Source: Crossaster papposus (taxonomy: Eukaryota > Echinodermata > Asteroidea > Velatida > Solasteridae). Taken from it: 64,000 nt of DNA. The stretch spans positions 62,001-126,000 of the forward strand of contig JBAIAA010000347.1 of assembly GCA_037893245.1 (NCBI GenBank), given 5' to 3'. The notes beneath the pieces were generated by a model that saw nothing but the letters and a program-made list of their open reading frames with translations, was not told the DNA's origin and did not search any database. Positions 45,746 to 57,000 of the stretch are shown piece by piece; the first letter of the stretch is position 1; each line of letters starts with the position of its first letter. The position numbers and the translations under genes were made by a program.

Positions 45746-46431
45746 CTGTGGGTTAGAAAAGATGGGTTAGAACATGGACAGATACATGGGTGGCACATGG
45801 GTACATGTATGGCATGTACATGTATATTAGCAAATGTCACACAGCCAGAAAGTCTTCAGCATCGGCCCCTCTTCGCAGACCTCTCGCCATCTTCATTTAA
45901 CCCTTGGTATTACCTATGCATTGAATGCCCCTAAACCTATGGGACAACATTTATTTTAGAAGCAATACTTGCCTACTACGGTATTTTTTAGTCCGTTTTA
46001 CTGTCACAACCATTGTAGCTTGAAAGTTGGTGTTCTTTGATGATCTTCTAACAGTCTCTGTCTATAGGAATGGTGTTGTGTTGACAACGATAATAAACTT
46101 TCACTGTGTTGACCCAACCATGCGATGGTTTTGTATAGCTTGCACTCTGTATGTTTCTTTGCTGGAATTTTGAAACGCTGCAATTCATTTCTTGGCACCT
46201 TTCTCATCATGAACTGGCAATCAAATCTCAGCCTGGAAACCGTTTTCATTTGGTTCTAAACTGCAAATGTGGTAGTCGTATTCGCTTGTTAATATCTTCT
46301 GCAAAACAGGATTTGAGATACAAAATATTGTAAAAAGACTAATGAATGATCATGAGGCCCATACTGACACTACACTTTAGCTACAATAGGCCTACATGTA
46401 CAGCCTAGGCCCAGTCTGTGCCTTGCCTATG
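45746..46431 (-). pseudogene. Upstream remnant of the MULE-like gene, unit 2
   Basis: Minus-strand counterpart of 25059-25700, with YRVQA, NTNFQATMVVTVKRTKKY and RSRQV pieces separated by stops. Not functional as it stands. The 81-codon minus-strand frame at 46004-46249 is an alternative phase of the same stretch. Confidence 0.4.
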
Positions 46432-46822
46432 GGGCCTAGTCGCTGTCAGAATGGTTTGTCGCTGTCGTTTTGGCCTCTTGAGCATTCGTTACCCAATCAA
46501 TTTTTAAAAAGTTTGGATTTTTGTAAATCAAACTTTTTGACAGAATTTGACATGTCAGTTCTGACAAAAGTCCAGGAACAAATCTGTTTAACTTCCATTA
46601 AAACAATTCTGGTCGGCCATGTTTTTGTTCATTGAAAATGCATTAAAAAAAACATGGCCGCTCAAAACCCACGAATTAAATGGAACTTGTAGAAACAGAT
46701 TTTCTGTTTTGGCTAACAAATTAGATTTACAAAAATCCAAACTTTTAAAAAATATGTTGGGTAATGAATGCTCCAGAGGCCAAAACGATAGCGACATCCC
46801 ATTCTGACAGCGACTATAAATT
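46432..46822. repeat. Complete palindromic element of about 390 bp
   Basis: Left arm CGCTGTCAGAATGG...TTTTGGCCTCTTGAGCATTC...GATTTTTGTAAATC and right arm, inverted, GATTTACAAAAATCC...GAATGCTCCAGAGGCCAAAA...CATTCTGACAGCG. The centre is a hairpin with GGCCATGTTTTTG / AAAAAACATGGCC arms. Near-identical peptides appear on both strands (SLSFWPLEHSLPN) simply because the DNA is palindromic. Confidence 0.75.
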
Positions 46823-48091
46823 CTACTTCCGCTGCAAAAATGGCACAGTCATACTGCATTGGTCACAAAGCGATCGATGGCACACACCACAATGGGCTAA
46901 TAAACTGATACAAGATGCTGTCAGCCTCCTGACATGCCTGAAGCGAATGCTATACATAATGCACACAATACACGCCACCAACACAATAGCATATGATGAC
47001 CAACTTGACATGTATAGATAGACGTAAAGAAAACACCGATTTAATACTGGAACATCATAAATATATATGGCCAGTGTGAAACGACCGTGTATATTCCCGG
47101 GAATTCGAAGCTTGGCGAGTGAATGACAACGACTTTCAGGATTTGGGCTAAATATACTATAACGTAAGACGGTAAAGTATTGTGAGTAGATATAGAGACC
47201 CAAGCTGAATGTAATATGTGTAATTTGTTGTGTTAATACAAAAGTTGACAACATTAATTACACACACAAGGCTCTTTTCTGATGGGACTTGTCCGTTTAT
47301 CCCAAGCAAGTAAACCACAGTTAAAGGGACACTATGCCCTGTAAGCGAAATGAAGAGCATTTAAAAGTAGCCTATATAATATAAACATCCACATAACCAT
47401 CCTTTAAAAACTTGGTATCAACATTTCCTATTAATACATAACACAATTGTAGTCTCTGAATAGCGAAAGTATGGGGTTGCGTTTTTATTTGTGTATTGGA
47501 GGTAAACATGCGTTGTAATTTTAGTTTGCGACTTCAGTTAGATTAGAAAAGTTAAGTTTACAAAGCGAAATGTAAGACACCGAATAAACTGTGTAGATCG
47601 TCAAAATGTCAAATTTAAAAAGAAAAACCCAGTCCATATTAGCAAAATGGAAGGGCCCCTGTGTCGTAATAATTTTGCAGGTAAAGTCACTAAAGTGGTT
47701 TTAATAATTCAGAAGGCCTTTTCAAGGCCTCCTGAGGATTCTATAAACACTACAAATGTGAAGCACACAATTCACGCGACAGCCATGTTACCATGGTGTT
47801 CTCCCAGCACCAGAAACCGCTTCAACCTCGTCAGACCTCGTCTCATTGTGACTTGCTCGTTCCTGATTGGGTGCTGATGCCATCCGCATGGTGGTATGTG
47901 TATTCGGTGATATTGTACGATCAAACGTAATAGATTATTATAGATCATTTCTTTGTACGGTTTTGAGCTATATATGATCCAAGTAGGCTTTACAGTGTTT
48001 GGATCGCTTATTAACTTAACTGACCTGACTGTGTCTTACATAGCCTAAAACTAAGACGATCCGTGCTCAGAATTAACCTGCATCTTGGAGA
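46823..48091. repeat. Upstream block of unit 3, with the promoter-proximal part deleted
   Basis: 47100-47990 matches the upstream blocks of units 1 and 2. From GACGATCCGTGCTC (about 48055-48068) the sequence jumps straight to AGAATTAACCTGCATC, so about 400 bp that precede exon 1 in units 1 and 2, including TGACGTCA, are missing. 46823-47050 is unique here and holds an 85-codon frame end (FYFRCKNGTVILHWSQSD) of unknown origin. Confidence 0.65.
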
Positions 48092-51000
48092 ATGGAGGGA
48101 ACAGCAGCTTTGGTTATGATGCTATCATCTGTGGCCGGTAAGATCTCATACATATCACCTGCAGCATATCCCTGAATCTCGGGTGTTTTTTTTTAGTATA
48201 GTAGTAGCCAGGCTAAGCCCTATAAGAATCGGGGACGCAATACCTCTCATTTTCTGTTGGACTATGTATTGGATGGTTGGATTATTATTATGTTTTCGGG
48301 CGCAACTCAATCACTACATAAGATTATAGAAGTTAAGTTGCCTTTGTTTTTTTTCTTTTTGTTTTTCTAGCTTTTTCTTCTTTTTGTTTTATCCCAAATC
48401 CCATAACCCTGTAAACGTCATTGTTCTCCCAGCCACTTTGGACATCCATCGTTGCCTTACAAAGTTATACAAAGACATAGTCCCTAAAGAATTTGAGATT
48501 TGTTTTGCTTGTTCACGGTATCTGATCTGACGCAAACTGGTTAAATATTTTAAACATGTTCAGGAAAGGACACACATTTTAACAAAATAATGATAAACAC
48601 GATCCCATGTTCATGTACTTAAATAGACAGGGCCCAGACCAGGAAAAACTAAGGGTTTTTCCTGTCAAGGTTTTCTCAACGGTTTCATCATCCTGAACCT
48701 CAACCATTTGATATTAGCTTGGGGGCCACCCTTATTTTTGCCCCTAATTCAAAATGGCCGCCAAAATCCAAAATGGCCGCTAAAATTACATAAATTACGT
48801 ATATACTGCTAATTACGTTTAATATCAACGGTTTTTTTGTGTGATTCTGTCATATTGAATGTACACCCATTGAATTTAGCTCCAGAGCCACCCAGAATTT
48901 GGCCTCAAATCCAAGATGGCGGCCAAAATTTAAAATGGCTGCCAGAATTACATAAAATAAATATATACTGCTAATTACGTTTAATATCAACGTTTTTTAG
49001 GGTGATTTTGTCATCTTGGCCTCAAATCCAAGATAGCCGCCAAAATTTAAAATGGCTGCCAAAATTACATAAAATAAATATATACTGCTAATTACGTTTA
49101 ATATCAACGTTTTTTTGGGTGATTTTGTCATCTTGAATGTACATGTGTACACCCATTGAATTTGGCTCCAGAGCCACCCAGAATTTGAACTCAAATCCAA
49201 TATGGCCGCCAAAATCTGAAATGGCTGTCAAATTACCCTAATCAGGTTTATACTGCTTCTTGTTTTTTTCTGTCAGAGTTGTTTTCAGTGATTCCGTCAT
49301 TCTAAGCCAAAGTCCTTTAGGATTAGTCTGGGAAATACCCAGGATTTATCGTCTAATCCAAGATGGCTGCCAAAATGGCCATCAAAGGTATCTTACTTAA
49401 ATTTAAAGTACATCTTCATTTTGTCCTGTTAAAGCCCACTAAAGTTGGTTTCATTGTGGCGTCCTAAACCTAAGCCTTCTGAAATTAACTTGTGGCTACC
49501 CAAGATTTGTCCGCCCAAATCCAAAATGGCTACCAAAATGACCTTAATCAGATTTAAACGGTCTCTTATTTATCCCCCATAATTTAGTAAAAGACCTGGC
49601 TCACCCATGTATGCACATTGTTTAGGAGAGGATAACTCAACTGTTCTAGGCTAATATGACCCCAAGGAACAACTTGGGATGTGTGCCAAAATCTCTATCC
49701 GGGGCGAACAGCCCGGAAATGACCACGCCCTTTTTAAAATGACCATGGAACTCTATTAACTGTCTTAGACACATAAATACGTTCTGTATAACATTAATAT
49801 ATAACAACAAATATTGTTTATCTAAGCCAAAAATTGTTTATCTAAGCTAAAGTCGGATCGCTCAGTATAGACCAAAAACACCATGCACTTATTCCCAGTT
49901 ATTGCCAGTTGCTCTCGTTATTTTGACGAACCAATAAATGAGCTTTATATTAACAAACGCGGTGACTGTGAATGTAAAGCAGCCGTACATAACGCTTTGT
50001 ATAAAATTCGATACATTTAATTATTTAGGTGGCCTGCCCATCTTATTTCACTCCTTTCCCTCCTTTCCCTGTTCAAGTTGAGTATTTAACAAACCTTTGT
50101 GAAAATGAACTGAGGTAGAGCCTGAAAGTTGACTGGTGGCGTGCTTCCAGACCCATCAAATAAAATATTGATTTTAACATTATTTTTGGTACAATGATTT
50201 CCTAATAAAATAACCCTTGGAAAATTGCTGCTAGCGCTATTATGTGACCGAATCCCTCGAATGAGTCTCAAGGACAGGTTTTTAGGTATTTGTTCTATCA
50301 CTCAGGTTGACACCTTATAATGTACAGTTGTTATTTGGGTGAAAGGGTTGACTGCTTCCCTTAATTTCTCTAGTGTATGACACTATTAAAATGTGTATTT
50401 AATCAAAAGTAATTCTGGCGACTGTGGTTGGGCCAAATATGGAAACTAAACAATTGCGCGACGCGGAAGAAAAATATCGCGCCAAAACTTGACCTATCAA
50501 TTTCGAAAATCTAAAATACATGTGGAATCGAAGCACTCGTACAAAGAGGAAAATTTATTAAATAATTTTGTGGCGATCATTGTATACAAACTTATCCCGT
50601 CTTTTGGGACACAATATGTCTTTCTCATAATCTTGAAGGGCTTATTTTCATTTACAAACGAATCTAAAACGACCGTTGATTGTTGAAAGAGTGCAAGCCC
50701 GGATCCACGAATTGTTTAGACGGGGGCACACCCAAAACTGTAAAATGCGAGCGCGAAGCTCGCATGTTACAGTAAACCAACAAACAGTTTTGTCCCCATT
50801 TATTGTATTATTTGAAAGTAAAGAATGATTGTAGGCATCCAGCAAAATGATTGCGCTAGATATCCTGTATTTGTTCCGAAAAAATCCATTTCATAATTAC
50901 GGAGGGCGATCGCGAAGAAAAAACCCAGAACATTATATATAAGAGCCCCTGCCGACGCCAGTTGAAAAATAAATTACAACCACCCCCCCCCCCCCCCCCC

Positions 51001-54000
51001 ACCCCCCCAATTCACCCATTCATAATAATTCAAGCAATTACCGATGGTGTATACTATACCTTTAAATTATTATTAATAGAGGTATAAACGAACGCGAATG
51101 GCTACCAAAATGACCTTAATCAGATTTAAAACGGTCTCTTATTTATCCCCCATAATTTAGTAAAAGACCTGGCTCAACCATGTATGCACATTATTTAGGA
51201 GAGGATAACTCAACTGTTCTAGGCTGATATGACCCCAAGGAACAACTTGGGATGTGTGCCAAAATCTCTATCCGGGGCGAACAGCCCGGAAATGACCACG
51301 CCCTTTTTAAAATGGCCATGCCTTTGTTTAAATGACCTTCCGACCTTGCTACTTCCGACATAGCTGTATCTTCTAAACCGTTGGAGCTAGACATTTGCTG
51401 ATGTGCTCAAGATGTTCATTGGATATTTTACAAGAACATTTCTAAAAACCATTCGGTCAACTTATTACCAAATACATACACCGGGAATTTCCATATATAT
51501 TTATTAATTAAACTTTTGAAACTTAGAGCAAAGTTAGAACATTTGTGTCATCTACTAGAGTTTAACTGACAATTCGGAATTTAAACAATACAAGGATGGT
51601 TAGAGAAAGAAAACAAGCATTTAATTATTATAAAATAAGACAACAGAGTTCGGGTATGAGAATTATGAGCAGTGTTCATTGAGTGATGGGTACTTGCAAC
51701 AATGGATCCAACCAACTCGCCTTCTTGTTTTGAGATCACAATCTCGGGGACTAATGAATTACACCTTCTTACAAAACCATAAGACGCGGCATTCAAAATC
51801 AAGGTTCACTTTCCTCTTCTTCCCCTCTCTCCATTCTTGATGCTGTCCTCTCTGTAAGTGTCAAAAGACATGGTGACTTTTGGTCATCTCCCATCAGCAA
51901 AACTGCTTTCCAGGCATTCTATGTTTAGTGGCTCACCACCAGATAACAAGACACCAAACATCTATACCTTGGTATATCACCAAAGGCATGGATTGTGTCA
52001 GCTGTGTGTGCTTCGTCATTCCTTCGGCTCAACTGCACACACGAGGAAGCTGATGACAGGATTATGTTCCATGTGCAGGACATTCTAAGTCATCGGACAG
52101 GCCCTACATCCCTGACCCTGTCATCCGGTGACACAGATGTGTCATCAGGTCAATTTGAGAGATCTTGGCCTCCAAGAGTTCTGGCTCATCCACAACTCAA
52201 GAGTGAAAAGATCAATATTACCACTCCACGATATCTGCATAACGCTGGGAGATGAGCTCACAAAGTACTGTACTTGCATCTCAGATGGCTTATCGAGTAC
52301 GTTTGTGGCCGTTTTAAGGGTAAAATCGTCTTAATTCATTAGTCCCCGAGATTGTGATCTCAAAACCAGAAGGTGAGTTGCTTGGATCCATTGTTGCAAG
52401 TACTGCAAATGCAAGGGAGGTGATTGTTGTAGGAACCCATCACTGAATGAACACTGCCCATAATTCTCATACCTTGACTCTGTTGTCTTACTTTGTAATA
52501 ATTAAATGCTTGTTTTCTTTCTTAAAACAAAATACGTTGTATTGTTTAAATTCCGAATTGTCAGTTCTAACTTTGCTCTAAGTTTGGAAAGTTTAATTAA
52601 TAAATATATACGGAAATTCCCGGTGTATGTATTTATTTGTATGGTAATAAGTTGACCGAACGGTTTTTAGAAATGTTCTTGTAAAATATCCAATGAACAT
52701 CTTGAGCACATCAGAAAATGTCTAGCTCCAACGGTTTAGAAGATACAGCTCTGTCGGAAGTAGCACTTTCGATAAAAAGGGCGTGGTCATATAAAAAGGG
52801 CATGGTCATTTAAAAAAGGGCGTGGTCATTTAAATCTGATTAAGGTCATTTTGGTAGCCATTTTGGATTTGGGCTGACAAATCGTGGGTAGCCACAAGTT
52901 AATTTCAAAAGGCTTAGTTTCAGAACGCCACAATGAAACCAACTTTAGTGAACTTTAACAGGACAAAACGAAGATGTACTTTAAATTTAAGTAAGATGCT
53001 TTTGATGGCCATTTTAGCAGCCATTTTGACAGCCCTTTTGGCAGCCATTTTGACAGCCATTTTGACAGCCATCTTGGATTAGACGATAAATCTTGGGTAT
53101 TCCCCAGACTAATCTTAAAGGCCTTGGGCTTAGAATGACGGAATCACTAAAAAAACTCTGACAGAAAAAAAAATAGAAGCAGTATAAACCTGATTAGGGT
53201 AATTTTGGCAGCCATTTTAGATTTTGGCGGCCATCTTGGATTTGAGGCCAAATTCTGGGTGGCTCTGGAGCTAAATTCAATGGGTGTACATTCAAGATGA
53301 CAGAATCACACACAAAACCGTTGATATTAAACGTAATTAGCAGTATATTTTATGTAGTTTTGGCAGCCATTTCAGATTTTGGGGGCCATCTTGGATTTGA
53401 ATTCAAATTCTGGGTGGCTCTGGAGCCAAATTCAATGGGTGTACATTCAAGATGACAAAATCACACACAAAAAGTTGATATTAAACGTAATTAGCAGTAT
53501 ATATTTATTTTATGTAATTTTGGCAGCCATTTTAAATTTTGGCGGCCATCTTGGATTTGAGGCCAAATTCTGGGTGGCTCTGGAGCTAAATTCAATGGGT
53601 GTACATTCAAGATGACAGAATCACACATAAAAAACGTTGATATTAAACGTAATTAGCAGTATATACGTAATTTATGTAATTTTAGCGGCCATTTTGGATT
53701 TTGGCGGCCATTTTGAATTAGGGGCAAAAATAGGGTGGCCCCCAAGCTAATATCAAATGGTTGAGGTTCAGGATGATGAAACCGTTGAGAAAACCTTGAC
53801 AGGAAAAACCCTTAGTTTTTCCTGATCTGGGCCCTGTCTAAAACAGAGAATAGCAACCCTCTACATACTGATTGTATGTAACACAAAGCTCTGATGCATG
53901 TGTAAATTTCACTTCTGAAATCTGACAAACATTCAAAAAAGTATGACTTTAATATGTAACTTTTAATTCAAATAATCTTAAACACCGCATCCAAAACCGG

Positions 54001-57000
54001 TATGTTCTGTGATTGTATGGCTCTGAACTCTGAAACACAACATCATGAATTTAATTCTGGAAGACAACATTCACAATTATCACTTTCATCCAACTTTCAT
54101 GTAAAAACTACTTAAATTGCTTCACACATTTCTGTAAAAAAAAAAGAGTATAACATATGTTGTTAAACTAGTATATCACTGGACATAATTGGGTAACGGG
54201 GCACTATAACAGCTCATAATAAGGCCACCTCATTTACTGATGAGATTGTGTGAGCTCAAGCAAAATTTAGAGGTGAACCTCTTTATACAAAAAAAGAATG
54301 TGCCGTTTTGAGGCAATCACATCCAGCACTTGTGAACCCCGCTGGTGGTAGAATCTGGGCCAATTGGGGGTAATACTATACTCAAGGAAAACACGTTGAA
54401 ATTATAACAGTATTAAACGTAATTATCATTAATGCCCATCTCAGAAGCAGACAGCTTCATTATACTCAAATCCCCCCAAAACAAAAACAAAACCAGGCAT
54501 ACAAACCTCCCATTTTTATCTTGAACATGTAGATGTAATTAACAATATTACAAAAAACAGGGTCTACACTTTACATTAGAGCTTTGAAGTCATTTTTAAA
54601 AGGAGTGTGTTGGTGACACAACGAATAAACGTGACCTACATGTATTTTATTATTCTGGTTAATAATAACAATGAAAAGGTCCCTCATAAAATATTTGCGT
54701 TTCGAACCTTAGGGAACCCCACAGGAAATTCCCTCCGGGCAGAAAAATTACCATACAGTTTGGTGTTCTGGGTTTGCCCAGTAAGGAGGATGCCGACAAT
54801 GGAACAATAGGGGGAGGGGGGGGGGGGGGGGGGGGGAAGAGGGTTAAAGTAAAAAAAACGAAACAAACCCCAAAACATCTAAAGTATTGGTACGGCCATA
54901 GCCTACGGGCCTGGTAAGGCCGCAAACAATCGTGTACTTTCCACGGATGACGCGTTAATCCGTCAGCCAGAGCGGTTTGATTATTAAAGTGAAAGAAGTG
55001 TATGCTACATCGTGGTATCATGCTTCGGTGATTACATGAAGGCCATAAACACCCTAGTTCTATTGTCTCCATTACATTCATACCAGCTACGTCCAGTAAG
55101 TTGTTGACATACACAATTATCCACCATTGTTTCTTATTAAGTCTACGTTGAAATAATTGAAAGGGTTCTTTTCAGGTGGTCTTGCAAATATTTGTATATG
55201 TTTTATTACGTAAAATTGTCCCGTCTAAACAGGCGTCAGAAATTATGGCGGGTATCGGATGACTTAATAACACGCCCAAATTAGTAAAGAGAGGAAATGC
55301 CCTAGGCGACATATTGTACCGGTAGTAGATGCATTATCAGAACGCCTGGGTCCAATAATTTGTGTTTTAATCCTGGCGTAAACTGGGTAACAAGGAACAA
55401 TTACAGATAAACAACCAACGCTGTGCCACTGTACTACTTTCCATAGTCGCTTCGTCGTAAAAAAAAAGCAATTACTCTTTCATCCTGAGTTTAACAAATC
55501 TCATATTACATGTATTCCTAGTTCAAAGCAAGCCAAATAACATGGTAAGTGCCGCTTGAACCCTGGTTGAACCGGTGACCCAGCTTTCTGCAAAGCAAAG
55601 TGCTGCCCCACGAGTATCCCATTACATTGTATACATAAAGGGGCCTTTGAGGTCTGGATTTTACCGCCAGACCTACCCAATCAATCAATCATGTTATTGT
55701 TGCCTTGCCCGGTTCAACAACACCAACTGGGATCGGAATATATTCAGACACTGGGAAAGTACTGTGTTGACATATAAAGCCATAAAACCGAACAACATGT
55801 TAGGGGTATTACACAAAATACAAGCGACTATGAAAATTAGTCCGGACTCGTCGGTGTTCGTGTAAAAAAAAACACGGCCGTACAGCGCAAGGGTTCCTCC
55901 ACCCCCACGTGTATACAAACACTCAAAACTGTTTTGGGCTTGATGCCTATTCCGTACATGTAGATCCCATTTTGTTAAAAGCACCATTCTGACTGAACTA
56001 TATTGTAATACAGTTTAATTATCTATGCATTTTTGTGTGAGGCAAGTACATGTACATGTAAACTGTAAACATGTATCAAATGTCTCGATTTAAAGTTGTG
56101 TTTTCGCCAGCAATAAGTGTGAACATTACATTATTGTCATGTTGGAAATGCATGGTGCTATCTATGTGTTGAACCTTGTTAAATATTGTCATTTCCTGAA
56201 CATAAATACACAACAGTTATTTGCATCATTAACAAGGTACAAACAAACTAATGTATTTACCTTAACAAAACACCTACTTGTTTCAAATAAATGATTTACT
56301 CTAACATGTTTTGGATAATCATGCGCTCCCATATCTTCTCCCAATATATTATGTTGACAATTTTTGGCGCCCCCTCTAACCGAAATTCCTGGATCCGCCC
56401 CTGATAATACCTACAACAGTATGATACATGCAGGATACATCACACATTTTCAAAAGAAAAGTCGGGCATATGTAGAGATTATCTTATTGGCTGATCATTT
56501 AACATCAACTTGATCAATACAAACCGGCTTCTATATGAATGATTGTCACTTTTGAAACTTGATCTATACGACCATTGAAATGACAATAACTCCGCTCCGC
56601 AGCATTGTATTTCAACAATCGAAGTGTCCAAATACGCAGAAACAAAATTATGTAGTGGGTTATATGCTTCGATTAATCCATACCTTTCGGGCCGTTAACT
56701 ATTGGATCATTTTTAAGTGTCTCGATACTTTTTGTGATGAGTTTATATAACTAATTTAATTATTACAGTTTACTTAAAACTCGATTTTAGTTGCTTTTAC
56801 CTTGATACTTTCAGTAAAAATAAAACACATTAAAAAAGTGATTTGTATACTCAATTTATTAGGTCACATCAACACGACACAAGCATGAGTATATATAGGT
56901 TTTCCCGGCTAATTAAAAAAATAATTATACAAATTCACCAACTAGTCCGAGGAAACATTTCACAGGCTTTTACCAAAACAATTTAGTAACTCATTATTCA

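Larger units (their letters stand above)
48624..53840. mobile_element. 5.2 kb fold-back DNA transposon in intron 1 of copy 3
   Basis: Terminal inverted repeats TAGACAGGGCCCAGA(C/T)CAGG are flanked by AAA on both sides (48621-48623 and 53841-53843). The uninterrupted target is recognisable at about 28738 and 30937 as CTTAAACAGAG on the appropriate strand. The arms are about 1.5 kb and inverted. They begin with about four degenerate units of roughly 155 bp built on AATGGCCGCCAAAAT, ATTACGTTTAATATCAACG and CCCATTGAATTTAGCTCC (left 48745-49560, right 52840-53720). They then share unique sequence (51340-51800 versus 52335-52770). The centre (51800-52335) carries a decayed ORF. A 3 bp duplication and a PIN/XPG-like motif are compatible with the Academ superfamily as I recall it; this is a hypothesis only. 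Confidence 0.75.

Noticed and set aside
46396..46797. Similar peptides on both strands (SLSFWPLEHSLPN)
   Set aside because: Produced by the palindrome at 46432-46822, not by two genes.
53379..53615. Frames in the AATGGCCGCCAAAAT repeats (also 48997-49212)
   Set aside because: Translations of the satellite-like arms of the fold-back element, appearing on opposite strands of the two arms.
54659..55114. 151-codon minus-strand frame
   Set aside because: Crosses a poly(G) run and block C sequence that is not open in other copies; no domain.
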